A DNA stretch of 64,000 nucleotides from Asterias rubens (taxonomy: Eukaryota > Echinodermata > Asteroidea > Forcipulatida > Asteriidae): positions 16,887,195 through 16,951,194 of the forward strand of contig NC_047068.1 in the NCBI RefSeq assembly GCF_902459465.1, in the 5' to 3' direction. This document shows positions 24,278 to 35,519 of this stretch, in pieces; the stretch's first letter is position 1; every line of letters starts with the position of its first letter. The translations under genes were made by a program, and so were the position numbers. Under the pieces are notes generated by a model. The model ran no database searches. It saw only the letters and a program-made list of their open reading frames with translations, and was not told the origin of the DNA.

Positions 24278-27200
24278 ATGGGATCATTATCAGTGTCTGA
24301 TCTGCACTCCATGACCATGCGGCTTCGCCTGTGGGCTGGAAGCAACATGGAGACCAACAACATAGCAAAAGGTGGACTCCCCACTACTTTTAATCATAAC
24401 TGGAGATCCTCTGATGTTGCTGGGGTGTTTAATATCCTCAATGAGTTGGATGTGTTTCTGGATGATCAAGATGAAGTCACCGGACAAATGGAAGAGAAGG
24501 AAACAGTTACAGTGATAAGTAATGATGGCGCATCAGTGAAACCCGGAGATGTTTTGGTTAAAAACAATGATGTAGAGTGCAGTAGAGAGGTTAAACCGAA
24601 CCCTGATGAAATGTGGAATACAGAGTACGACCAGAGTTACGGAAAGTGCTCATTAGATAATGACTCTGGGATGGGTGATGAAACAAAACAAGTACATGTT
24701 GACAACACAAGCTTCGTGACCGGTGCGTGTATAGAATGCGTGGATGTGGACGTCGACTCAGCATTGATGAACGCTGTTCGGAACGGCCACGCACCATGTT
24801 TACAGTGCATCATCAATAACTTCGACAAGGTCAGTGACCTCAAGGAACACCTTAACTTCTTCCGGGAGGTCACCTCAAATCAGGGATTCCCTCTTCTGGA
24901 GGCGGTGGAGAGGGGACATGAAGGTGTGGTGCATTTATTTCTCAGGTTTCTTAAAGATTGTGGTTGCCTCAATGAGGTATTGCGAGCAACAGATGCTCGG
25001 GGCAGGATGCCAGTGCATCTCGCTGCTTACCATGATCGCCTTGGGTGCCTGGAGCTTGTATTAGCCTGTACGCCGATGGAGGAGGCATATTGGAAGGACA
25101 CGCAGACACTGGGGACGCCTCTTCATCATGCTGCGGCAGGAGGTGCTGTGAGGTGTTTGAGGAGACTACTGAAGGTTGAGGATGCTGAGGTGCTAAACCA
25201 AACCGGTAGAACGCCAGGTATACCTATGAGGTTTTTAGTTTATCAGTTATTTAAATGTTGGTTGTACCCTTAGTTTCAACAAAATGACTCATGATGAGAT
25301 ATGGGGCCATCATTGCTGAAGTGCATCCTGGGGCAAATCTGAGCTGGGCATCACAGTGTATTTTGCTCAGAGTGCTGGGCTTACACTTACTGGTGTGTGT
25401 TAGCACAATACTCAGTACTTTCCCGATGTACTCAGGTGGGATTCAAACCCACAACCTTTGCAATTCTAGAGCAGTGTCTTACCAACTAGAGCACCGAGTC
25501 CGGTTTATATTTATGTGTATAACCGCCCGAGGTGTAAAACGCTTTTAAAATGCATCAGGTGAAACTTATATGTTGTCAAATATTTGAGAAGTTCTCTCTA
25601 GAAGCCCCCGATCATAATGGACCATTTCAGGGTCCAAGGGGAGTTGACCCATTTCGGGTCAGTGTAACCTGGAGTCTGTGTCAAAAGACCCGTTAAACTG
25701 AACCAGTTTTCTGTTCAGCCTAATCCTGAAATGGGCCAGCCTGACCCCGAAAAAGGCCAAATTGACTAGAATCCAAGAAAGTCGGCTAATGGTTCTGTAA
25801 AACCATTTAGCTGTAATACATCAGGCCTGTATTGCTTCGTTGTTGAAAGGGCAATTAAGGACACCAAGGCATTCCTCCACGGTAAAGGGCACACTGGGGA
25901 AATCTGGAACATTTTAAGGGCACCAAGGCATAGTCAATCGTCTTCGTTGTCTCCGTGAAGTATCAGGCCTACTGTATAAAAAAAACGACTCTCAAATCGT
26001 GCAATGCATCCAAACATGCATAATATCTGCTGCAATAACCGTCAATTCTTGCACATGTGGTTGTGATTTAGCGCTCCATAATTATCTACACGGCTTCAGT
26101 TTGTGAAGGTAGAGACTATGCCTGTGGTAATATTATCTGGGATACGTGAGCATGAACGTCATTGCTGGATCAAGCTTAAATCCTTTTATTTTCAGGCGAG
26201 GACTTACACGGCGGTCATTACACTGCATGGCTTGGCCTCGGTGCCCGTTCAGGTATTTGTACTGTCTGGCAGCATGCCCTTTGGGGACATGGCCTTGCCC
26301 TCAACACCAGGCCCTACTAATTATACAATAAATGTCATATAGAAATTTAAAGGGTATTACAACAAATTTGAATCTTAGAAAGGCTTCATTGGGCATCTGA
26401 AAGCACACAATTCTAATAAGGGTGTTTTCCATTCATCATGATCTCTTGCAACTTCGATGACCAAAAATGAGCAAAAACTTACACAGGTTTGTTATCTTAG
26501 TTATATGTTGGGCACACTTTAGTGAGGACGGTGGTCTTCGACAGTTTCTAAAAGTATCCTGCCTTCAACACTCAATCGCTAAAACATTTTCAAGATGTTT
26601 TAATAAATACGTCTTCGGGCAGATGTTTGCTTGACTCATTATTTCTCTCACTAATTGGTATTTAAAGTAATGTACCCAGGGTCCTTAGTGCAAATAACTT
26701 TGACCCAACATTGTCTACGTGCTTTTAATTTTCGAAATTGACAAACAACACGCGGTCGGTGCGACCGGAGCCTATACAGTCTATCGCGGTGGAGGCAGGT
26801 CGGCATATCCTATAGCAAAAAACAAGATCACACGGAGGAAGATGCTTCGAGGCTTGCAATGTTTGAAATAAACTAGACAAATAAATAACATTAACTGTGC
26901 AGAGTTGTGTTTTAATCAAAGGACATGTGGTTAAATTAAGTAGGTATGCTAATTGCCATGGTGGAATATCTCCTCACATTTATTTATGGTAACAAAATGC
27001 GCAAAAGCTCGCCAATTTTTATATGAGTAAGGTCTGTGAGTGGATGAGAAAAATCTTGAACATGGTTTTGTTGAGCTCTGCCATTTCAAGAGTAAGACAT
27101 AAATTATGCAATGGTGTTCAGTGACAAGATGTAAGCCTGTCTTGCCGACAGGCTGTGGTGGTGTTGGGGCAGGTCGGCGTAGCATAAAACACAACGTCAA

Positions 27201-30200
27201 AACGCTTCAAGACTTGATGTTTGAATCGTCAAATAAATAACATAAACATTACAGAGTGCGTTTTTAATCTTGGCTGCCACTTGTAACTGTAAGATGCCAA
27301 AACAAACAGAACAGGGAAATTGTTCGCCAAAGCGACCAGTCTGTCCTTCCTGGTTAATTAGATAAAACGTTCACCAAATTCGAACTGAAGCTGGGTCTAC
27401 TTTGTTCAAACAATCAACAAAATAAAAGCTACTCTCGCAAGTTCCCATTAAACAGTTGTAAAAGAAGCCTGGTGTTAAATTATATAGGGTTAACCAATAC
27501 GACCTTTCGATTAACCAACTCGACCTTTCGATTAACCAACTCGACCTTTTGATTGACAATTTTCCTAATACACATAGTGCCGTTCCCTACTTAAGCCCAT
27601 GTCTATTTATGGAAACGAAATCCTTACACGCCAGCGAGGAAGTATACAGGAAACTCTCAAACATCCCGGAGGAAAAAACATTGGCTTTTTTTCAAAATAA
27701 CCAGGAGTTGCGTATTTTGGGAATTCCCACATAGAGACTCACGTTTCCTGTATGATATTGTTAAAAGGCACTGGACACGTTTGGTTGTCAAAGACCAGTT
27801 TTCTCACTTGGTATATCCTAACAGATGCACAAATAACAAACCTGTGAACAATTTTGGTGTACAATATTTTTGGCTTCAATTTTGGAAGAAATTAAAAAAA
27901 AAACACCCTTGTTTAATTACTCTGTGTGCTTTCAGATGCATAATAAAAGGCTTCAGCTGAAGTCTTATTATTAGAGTGAGAAATTATTCCTTTCTAAAAA
28001 GACTATATTACTTGAGGGTACCGTTTTTCACAATGTTTAATCCCATCAACAGCTCTCCATTGCTCGTTACCAAATAAGTTTTTGTTATGCTCGCAATTAT
28101 TTCGAGTAATTACCAATAGTATACAGTGGCTTTAAAGTTATGCCTATTATTTAGCTACCTGTCATTCATAAATGCAAATGTTTACTTTTCCTGGCTCCCT
28201 GTCAGTACAGATAAAATAATATAGAGTGTTTATCATTCCAAGCTTTATACTTGGTTTTGTACCAAATTCCGCAATCTGATGTTCTGACCCGTTTGCCTGA
28301 TATAAAATTTAATCAATTATTTATTATGTGATCCTTTAAAGGCAGTGGACACCATTGGTAGTTACTCAAAATAATTATTGGCATCAAACCTTACTTGGTA
28401 ACGAGTAATGGGGAGAGGTTGATAGTATAAAACGTTGTGAGAAACGGCTCCCTCCTGAAGTAACGTAGTTTTCGAGAAAGAAGTAATTTTATACGAATTT
28501 GATTTCGAGATTGCCATGGTGGAATATCTCCTCACATTTATTTATGGTAAAAAAATGCGCAATTTTGTTATTTTATGCATATGTTGAGATACACCCACAG
28601 TGAGAAGACTGGTCTTTGACAATTAACAATAGGGTCCATTGTATTTAAAGGGAGTGTGTGTTTGGTAATCACTCTTAAAATTAATGACAACACAAACTTA
28701 CTTTCACAGCAGCTTTCAATTGTACAAAGCACTTTTAGCAAATAATTCACTTCGCTATAGTAATGTGGTTGAGGTAAAATATTTTTTTTCATCCCTTCAA
28801 ATTTGAATATGAGAAACGTTCATTCAGATACGTTATCAGATTATGTATTCTAATTACGGGTTATTCTTGCTGCGTTAACAACTGCTCCGGATTTTCAGCA
28901 AGAACTAATAATAACCTGAGCCTTTTGAAATTAACTTTTCACCGGTTTCTAGAACAAATATTTCGGCTGCTAAAATGTGATTCAATGCCATTTTAATTGA
29001 ACATCATTGAAAGTCAGAAATAAACCAATTATATCTCATCTGTATTATTATTTTAAATAACTACAGACAGGTAGTTATTGTTAACGGTTTTGGGTTTTAG
29101 TTTTGGTTTTGGTTGTTTGTTTTGTTTTTTGTGCGGCGTTTCGAATAAAAGCATCACTTCGAAGATTTAATGTTATGTGATATATTAATCAATGTTATAT
29201 AAGCATCTCTGGTTGGTAAGACATGTGCTCTAGGTTTGCAAAGGTCGTGGGCTCGAATCCCACCCTAGTACTATGCGTGTCATTATTTTTCCAAAGAAAT
29301 CGGGAAAATACTGAGTATGTGGTGTAAGGGTAGAACCAAATAATATATCGCCAATGTTAACTTAACATCTTTATTAAAACCATCAATACGGCAAAATAAT
29401 CCCGTGTCGCTATGAGGATGAATGTATTCAAATTCTGAATTAAGGTTTGGACAGGACACAATCTCTTTAAACTTTATGTATCAATGATGGATTACCCTCG
29501 ACCTTCGTACCTTTGATTATGAATTGGGCAAATACGTCGTGACAGAATCTATGAGATTACTGTCCTAATTTGTTTATACATGAGCATTGTGATCTGATCG
29601 ACAAAAAAGTCGCTGCCCGTGTATAAAAGGCATGGTATAATTTGGGTAGTTCTCAAAGACCAGTATTTTTGGTGTATTTAATAATCCCAACATTTCATGA
29701 AATAAAAAAAACTGGAAATTTGGGCTCAATAATAATTGGTCATTGAAGAAAACAATGAAAGGAAAACATAATTTTGCAAAACTTTTGTGTGCTTTCAGAT
29801 GCATAAAAAAGGCTTCAGCGGAAGCCTTTTCATTCAATATTTTAGTGAGAATGATTCAAATTTGAATCTGAGAAATGGTACATTACGGATTAGTATCTCA
29901 AAAACCCGATATCCTTGTGAAAAGACTCGCGAGATCAGTTATCAGGACAAGTCGACCTCTTTAGTTTCATCATGTCGACTTAGCGATATATTTTAATTGT
30001 CTTGTTATCTTTTGTTCATTATGTATTTTCACAGTTTCGTTGGCCGCTCAGGCAGGTAGTGTTGGCTGTCTTGAAGAGCTTATTGATCAGGCCCAAGTCG
30101 ACCCTCAACGTGCTGACCATGACGGCATGACCCCTGTACATTATGCTGCACTAGCAGGTAAACTACAACTCGGCCACGTCAACTCGGCCGTAGCACATTC

Positions 30201-33200
30201 TAAAAACTCTACTCGAATACCGGGTCCCATTTTAGGGTCAGCCTGACCCGGAAACTGGTTGATAATGGGATTTTAACCATTCTGTGTCAATTTGACAAAT
30301 ATTCAAGTCATACTGATCCATAATGAGTCAAGCCCCAAGGTACTTGGAATTCATATCATTTCTGACCCAGAGTTTGTAGAGTGCATGGTCAGAGAGAGTA
30401 CCTTTTCCCACAAAGCAAACGGTCATACCATACCATTTTAAGTTAACTAAGAGCTGGGGAATGTTAAAATCTTAAAAAAATTTAAGCGCCAATTGTTCGC
30501 TCCTTAACTATAGTATGAAGAGCCATGACACTGGGTGTGACATATTAACTGTCAACCTTCGCGTTGGTGCTTGCTAGGTCAAACCGGTGTGGCAGTTTCA
30601 ACTTTCCGCTGTGTTCAGTTTTCCGAAGGACCAAATACGGTAGCATTACGTCATGCGATGCCTGCGCACAGCAAGCGAAAGTAGTCCATTTTTAGTGCCG
30701 TATTGAGTCATCCGTTACCCTCCGGTAGCTGTCATGGCGGCGTCCACGAGTCGAGTACAACTAGCGGCAAACGCGTGGATCGTATGAGTTGTTTTTTATG
30801 CAAGCAGAGTGTGACCTGCCTTAAGTTGTACCCATGAATACATGTAAAGATGGGGCAAGAGATTATGTGACTACACAGAAAAGAATCGTAATAATTATAA
30901 ACAATTTGGGGTCACTGCTGAGAGAACTACAGTACTCGCCAGGGTACTCGCGGTGGTATCTGACAGGTCTCCCGGAAAACTGAACACGCCGGAAAGCTAA
31001 AACCGTTCGAACAACGTGCTCATATGTCCGACTACGTCACCCGGAAAAGTGAACACGGCGGAAGACTGAAACCGCCACACTGGGGCAAAATGTCAAGTGC
31101 AATAGGCATACTATTGTCTACTTGGATTATGTGGGATAGAGCGTCTATGGGTATTACATTGTTATTTTAACAAATAAATCTTGATATGGAAATAAATCTT
31201 GGGGAAATTATAGTGTTGAAATCTTGTGTTGACAACTCGTTGTTCGCTCGTTTCAAGGCAAGATAATTGCAATACTTGAACGTTGAAGGTTTCTTGAACA
31301 TTCTTGGGGGAAAACACTACATTTAAGTTTAAAATATTTTATCATATCAACCGTTACAATGTTTTTGTTGGACATCTTTACTTCAGGGACCTACTCCTAC
31401 CTGCGCATTAGAGTTATAACAAGAATCAAACAAAATCCAAAAAAGTTACAGAATATTCTCAAGATTTTTAGCGTGAAATTCGAAGATAGGTATTACAGAA
31501 GTAAAAAAGAGAAGCTAATAAGATTGTCAACAACCTAAACTTTTCAAAATAGTTTATTCACCTTCGAGGCTTTGAATTTGACGAAAACACCTCTTTAACT
31601 TGTCAAGGAACAACAGGCCTACTCTATCTCCATGGATATATATTGAGAGTGGTGTTTTGTTTTTGTGTTTGTCTCTCCGGACAGGGCATTTGAATTGCAC
31701 TCACTGGCTGATCCGACGGGCTAGATGTTCCCTGAGCGAGACCCGAAAGAAAGATGGTGCCACAGCAATGCATCTTGCAGCAGGGAAAGGTACGAGTGTG
31801 GGCTGAGTATACATAATGGATTGATGCCGTCGGGGAAATTCTAGTGTCACTGATACCTTGGGAAATGTACGGTGTTCTTTAAAATTCTTGAAGTGTAACT
31901 TGAAACGGTGTGACATGTTTACTGTTCATCATTGCATCTTAACAGTTCTACGAAAGCTTATGCAGGTTTTCTTAGTCTTGAATTGGTAAATGATCTTACA
32001 TTACAATAAAGTGGTTAGAATCTATATGGACAATTAACATTCATTTTCTAAAAGTAGAATATTTTGTAATCTTAATATTTAATGTCATTTAGTCTCCACA
32101 AAATTTTATAGAGACTAAGTTACGTTAAGTTTTAAGATTGCAAAACATTGGAAATGTTAACGTTATTTCCTCGTGGCTTCAAATACAAATTTGTAAAGCC
32201 TTTGGGAGAGAGCCGAATATACCAAAGAATATACATTTTATACCTCGTCATGCAATACCTGCAAAACATATAGCATGTTATGTGGCAATTATAGGCTATT
32301 ATGTTGTATTTTGTTTTGCTTTTTTGTTTTGGTATTCCCATTAATTCTGGTGAGCGTTTACACGACCCCTGGGATGTATCCTTAGTTTGCTTGTGGGATA
32401 TTAATTTGTTTTCGATCCCAATCTCGTTTTTCCCCACCCACAGGCCGTTGTCCTATTCTACAGTGGGCGTTGAATCGAGAGCTTTCATTTGCCGATGAGT
32501 TGGACGTCTTTGGTCGCACGCCTGTACACTACGCCGCCGAAGAGGGCCACATCACGGCACTCAGAACGTTCTCAAAGTTTTCCAGGGTGCATCTGGACGT
32601 CAAAGATTTTCTTGGACGAACTCCTAGGTTAGTTTCCACAGAGAGTGATGATGATGGCGAAGAAATTAAGAAGAAATTATTGTTCTTGAGATAAATTGTT
32701 TTGTGGTTTTCTATTGACAGTTTTTATTTGTGCTAATTACATCTATTGATCCAGCGGCTCCAACAGCATAGAAAACAAAAAATAAGTCATAAGAGTTATG
32801 ACTTGTCTTATCTCGAATTAGGATGAGTTTCCTTAGGACTAGCCTTAAGTTTCTAATAGGACTGGTCCGAAGTTAGGACATGGTTAGGACTATAGTCCTA
32901 ACTATTTTGTGAAAATCGACCCCTTGTTCCCTGTCCATACGACCAGCCTATCCTTTTCTGATAAGGGCAGGTATTGGCTTAATAAAGTGTATACACTATG
33001 TACGTTTGAATTAACTGCGAATCTCCAGAACCATGATGCGAGGTCATAGGTGATTATTGACGTGGGCTCAACAGCATAATAATAATATCTGGCGTAATTT
33101 ATGACCCTCGAAGTGTGACGTTAGACGCTTCAGGTTATCTTTTGCGCTGCTTTGCTCAGCACAAAATCCAAGACCGCTGGGATGGGCTGTTCTTCGTCCT

Positions 33201-34404
33201 GTTGCTCAGGATGGATGTATGAGTGAGAAGGGTTGTGTGATGCATTTTGGATACGGCTTGGTTTTGTTAACTAACGCCCTCACGTGGTAACAAATACTGC
33301 TATGCTAACAGTTCATTCCTTTTTTCTGCTCCAGTAATCTAGCAGAAAGAAGGGGCCACAGTGCCTGCATACGTTTCCTCGACTCATGCCTCCAGCAGAG
33401 GCATCCTGACGGTGAGGGAGCTCTTCTTGCCAAGCTGACCAGATCTATATCAAGTCCCGGTGGGTTGAATAAGCTCAACAGAAGGAATTCCAATAGGAGG
33501 AGTTCCAGAAGGAAGCACATCTCGTCGGTGAGTATGGGATTCGTTCCTGCTCGTAAAGGAACTCATTTTTGGCCTAAATTGAAGCCAAGTGGGGCTGTGT
33601 AATTAGCAGGCCTTGAATTACACGGCTTGGGTCATGGCTTAGGTTATGCTTATAAAAAGTACGTTTATTAGTGCCTGCATAGCATTTCTGTTTTGTGTTA
33701 ATTTCGGCTCTCATTAACATTACAACATTCCTATTTCTAAGAGGTTGTTTGGCAAGTACCAGCGACCTTGTAATAACGGGAGTCGACTGTTAAAAATGTA
33801 ATCGTGTAAAGTCAAAGGCCAGCACAAGAAAATAAAAATGCAGAAAAGTTTGGTTAAACCTTGTACATTTTCTCCCTCTGCGTTTTGGCTTGGTCTATAA
33901 TGAAACTCTAATAGTAGTTGTAACATTCGTTTGGGTTTCGTTTGAATTGAATTCGTTTGGGTTTATTTCAGGCCCGTAAACCTTCATAGTGTGACCATAT
34001 AGATTTGCTCCCGTTCAAACCAATGTAACCAAACCGAGGCTGGAAGGAGAAAGAGTCTCGTTCATTTTAGCCCGAGGATATTGGCATCCATGGGATACAC
34101 AGACCACATTACCAATGGCAGCAGCATCATGCTAAAGGTCTATTTCTTATGATATCCACAGGTGTATCTCGAGGAAAAATCTCTGACAGACACCGAGGCA
34201 GGTCCTGGGAGACGGGAGCCACTGGCAACAGACGGCGGGGCCACTGCCGGGTATCGCGTCTCTGCTCTGGTATCCCAAGTCGGCCTGATGGCCATCGCAC
34301 CGGCCGTTCCGGAAATATCTCTCCACAGGCGGATTATTAATACTTTATTTAAGAAACTAAGACGTCAGGCGAATATTGAGGAAGACTTTACTGTGACGAT
34401 GTGA
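24278..34404 (+). CDS. Ankyrin-repeat protein, espin-like
   Basis: Six exons join with matching phases: 24278-25217, 30035-30157, 31685-31789, 32444-32627, 33335-33527 and 34162-34404, all with GT/AG borders, giving 595 residues. Residues 1-150 are an acidic, Ser-rich region without a known domain. About nine ankyrin repeats follow from residue 159 to 470, with signatures such as GRMPVHLAAYHDRLGCLEL, LGTPLHHAAAGG, HDGMTPVHYAALAGH, DGATAMHLAAGKG, FGRTPVHYAAEEGH and TPSNLAERRGHSACIRFL. The order HDGMTP, SLSE, DGATAMH, TPxHxAAExG and GHSxCxRxL is also that of vertebrate espin and espin-like, which bundle actin in hair-cell stereocilia and microvilli. Residues 495-515 are basic and Ser-rich (NRRNSNRRSSRRK). 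The C-terminus has an amphipathic basic stretch ending DFTVTM. I see no clear WH2 or proline-rich actin-binding segment, so an espin relative is likelier than a true orthologue. ATG 24347 (AACATGG) has a much better start context than 24278 and may be the real start. Confidence 0.82.
25375..25505 (-). repeat. tRNA-derived SINE, family C (AGTACTTTCC tail)
   Basis: On the minus strand the head reads GGTGCTCTAGTTGGTAAGAC (box A region) and then GGGTTTGAATCCCACC (box B). The tail GGGAAAGTACTGAGTATTG then TGCTAACACACAC is the same sequence that forms the arms of the fold-back elements at 1700 and 58740. Confidence 0.8.
25610..25765. repeat. CCATTTCAGGGTCA inverted repeat family
   Basis: GACCATTTCAGGGTC and GACCCATTTCGGGTCAGTGT on the left face TCCTGAAATGGGCCAGCC on the right. 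Related text occurs near 17790-17815 and 30222-30260. Confidence 0.6.
25855..25970 (+). repeat. Interspersed repeat, GGCAATCGCCTTCG family
   Basis: GACACCAAGGCATTCCTCCA, GGTAAAGGGCACAC, AATCGTCTTCGTTGTCTCC and GTGAAGTATCAGGCCT match the 4450 copy block by block. Confidence 0.7.
26346..26575 (+). mobile_element. TTAA-type MITE, truncated
   Basis: GGGCATCTGAAAGCACACAA, TGCAACTTCGATGACCAAAA and ACACAGGTTTGTTATCTTAG are family interior. The right end TATCCTGCCTTCAAC is degraded and the left half is missing. Confidence 0.7.
26795..27275. repeat. Direct repeat pair about 355 bp apart
   Basis: GGCAGGTCGGCATATCC, GATGCTTCGAGGCTTG and CAAATAAATAACATTAAC at 26795-26900 are matched in order by GGCAGGTCGGCGTAGC, AACGCTTCAAGACTTG and CAAATAAATAACATAAAC at 27169-27248. 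The sequence between contains the donor of the templated patch found at 28510. Confidence 0.7.
27491..27553. repeat. Three 21-bp tandem units
   Basis: The unit TAACCAACTCGACCTTTCGA plus T is repeated three times without a gap; units differ at three positions. Confidence 0.9.
27761..28136 (-). mobile_element. TTAA-ended MITE, reverse, full length
   Basis: Ends are TTAAAAGGCACTGGACACG and ACCAATAGTATACAGTGGC then TTTAA. On the minus strand it has the AGCTGAAG centre (AGGCTTCAGCTGAAGTC on plus). The length is 376 bp. Confidence 0.88.
28336..28648 (+). mobile_element. TTAA-ended MITE with a 53-nt foreign patch in its centre
   Basis: Ends are TTAAAGGCAGTGGACACC and GGGTCCATTGTATTTAA. The left half is normal up to TTTGATTTCGAG (28509), the point where the family hairpin begins. 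From 28510 to 28562 the sequence is instead a copy of 26952-27004 with one mismatch. Family sequence resumes at TTTTGTTATTTTATGC. The hairpin and the GACGACCGATTGAG region are missing. Confidence 0.88.
29205..29340 (+). repeat. tRNA-derived SINE, family C
   Basis: Head TCTGGTTGGTAAGACATG, box B GGGCTCGAATCCCACC, tail CGGGAAAATACTGAGTATG and GGGTAGAACCAAA, as in 25375 read on the minus strand. Confidence 0.75.
29618..29880 (-). mobile_element. TTAA-type MITE, reverse, 3' part missing
   Basis: AAAAGGCATGGTATAATTTG is a degraded end. TGTGCTTTCAGATGCATAAA and AGGCTTCAGCGGAAGCCTTT carry the AGCTGAAG-subfamily centre. The far end is lost about 155 bp before exon 2 of the ankyrin gene. Confidence 0.7.
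30589..31080. mobile_element. Inverted-repeat element, about 490 bp, in ankyrin intron 2
   Basis: GTGTGGCAGTTTCAACTTTC then CGCTGTGTTCAGTTTTCCG on the left pairs with CGGAAAAGTGAACACGGCGG then AAGACTGAAACCGCCACAC on the right (39 nt arms). A third copy of the arm motif, CCGGAAAACTGAACACGCCG, lies inside at 30975. The interior is CpG-richer than its surroundings. No transposase is visible. Confidence 0.75.
32805..32925. mobile_element. Short palindromic MITE, TAGGACTA family
   Basis: Repeated inverted phrases (TTAGGACTAGCCTTAAG, GGTTAGGACTATAGTCCTAAC) and the right end TTTTGTGAAAATCGACCCC match the family at 5949 and 54420. It is 110-180 nt downstream of ankyrin exon 4. Confidence 0.6.
33005..33080 (+). 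repeat. Interspersed repeat, CCAGAACCATGA family
   Basis: GAATTAACTGCGAATCTCCA then GAACCATGATGCGAGGTCAT, AGGTGATTATTGACGTGGGC and TCAACAGCATA match two copies at 53480-53570 and 53640-53735. Confidence 0.65.
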
Positions 34405-34435
34405 TTGTGCCAGTTTCCCAAGGAACTCTGCACAC

Positions 34436-34577
34436 CGGAGATTCTGTCCCCGTTGGGAAATTAGCATTGGCTAGATCGAGGAGGAAGATCAAAAGAGGGT
34501 GCTATCAGAAGAAGTAATTTAGGCATAAATGCGTTTCGCCGTGTAGGGGACCGAATCACAGGGGACAGAATCTCCTG
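34436..34577. mobile_element. Short inverted-repeat element after the ankyrin stop codon
   Basis: GGAGATTCTGTCCCC at 34437 faces GGGGACAGAATCTCC at 34561. Between them GATCAAAAGAGGGTGC then TATCAGAAGAAG resembles AAAAGAGGGCGCTTTCAGAA at 6808, which is next to another TIR element. It would lie in the 3' UTR. Confidence 0.6.
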
Positions 34578-34704
34578 ACACTTCGGTTCACGATTGACAA
34601 GCAATATTTAGGGATTTAAATTAAACATATCAGGTTGGCGTGGGTTTCTCGTGTAACTTGTGCATGGACACACGACGATATATGCTAACCCTTTTAAAAC
34701 AAAA

Positions 34705-34710
34705 AATAAA
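34705..34710 (+). terminator. Candidate poly(A) signal of the ankyrin gene
   Basis: AATAAA lies 301 nt after the stop codon; it is the first canonical hexamer downstream. Confidence 0.4.
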
Positions 34711-35207
34711 CCTAGGCCTAGCCTCCGTATAAAACTCTGAAGTGCTAATGATGGCGACCTTTTTGCCCTGGAAGAGATGAGAGATTGATGGCTAAGTGCC
34801 TCGTTCAATCACCGACAGTACATGGTCGGACCCTTATACGCAGATGGCCGTATCCGAATGTAACCGTAGTCGTAGCCTCCGATTTGGACACGGATACTTT
34901 CACTGAGATTCGAAATGAACAGTGACCTCTCCATTGTTGTACCTGTGTTTAATTGAGTTTTGAACTGTTGACACGGTTTTGAAAGGAGCAATAGTAAACA
35001 TCAACACATTACGGTAACTTGGTATAAAGTATATTTATTTATTTCATACAACAAAAGCCCCAACCAGGTTGGTGAACGGATTTCGAGAAGAAAGTTCGGT
35101 GAGTGCCACAAACAAATAATTGGGAGTAACCTATGGATTAAGGTAGGGACTGAAAAACCCAATACACATCAAAGTGGTCTACGGACTGGATTCCAAAGAT
35201 GTAAAAG

Positions 35208-35228
35208 GCGGGGGGGGGGGGGGGGGGG
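35208..35228. repeat. Poly-G run of about 20
   Basis: An almost pure G tract follows TAAAAGGC, next to an inverted partial copy of SINE family A (35110-35200, GGTAGGGACTGAAAAACCCA). Confidence 0.85.
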
Positions 35229-35519
35229 AATTGAATAAACATGACGTAGTTGCACTACTTCCAAGTTGCAAGCTTAATTCTAACCTTAAAACTTATCTAT
35301 TTTGAAGAAGTTTGCGAAAAAAGAAGACACTCGTTAAGAAAAGGAAGTCGGTGATGATCATTATCCATTTTTTGGAGCCGACAGGTTGCGTCAGCAGGAT
35401 TAATAAATTTAATAGACAGCATGGCAAGGTTGAAATCAACGTGAACGAGAAGCCTTGTTTTATTAAATTGAGCAACTTCATATAGTACACTATCGTTACC
35501 AATGTTCTAGTCATTTGTA

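Noticed and set aside
27491..27553. CRISPR-like array
   Set aside because: There are only three 21-bp units without spacers in a eukaryotic intron.
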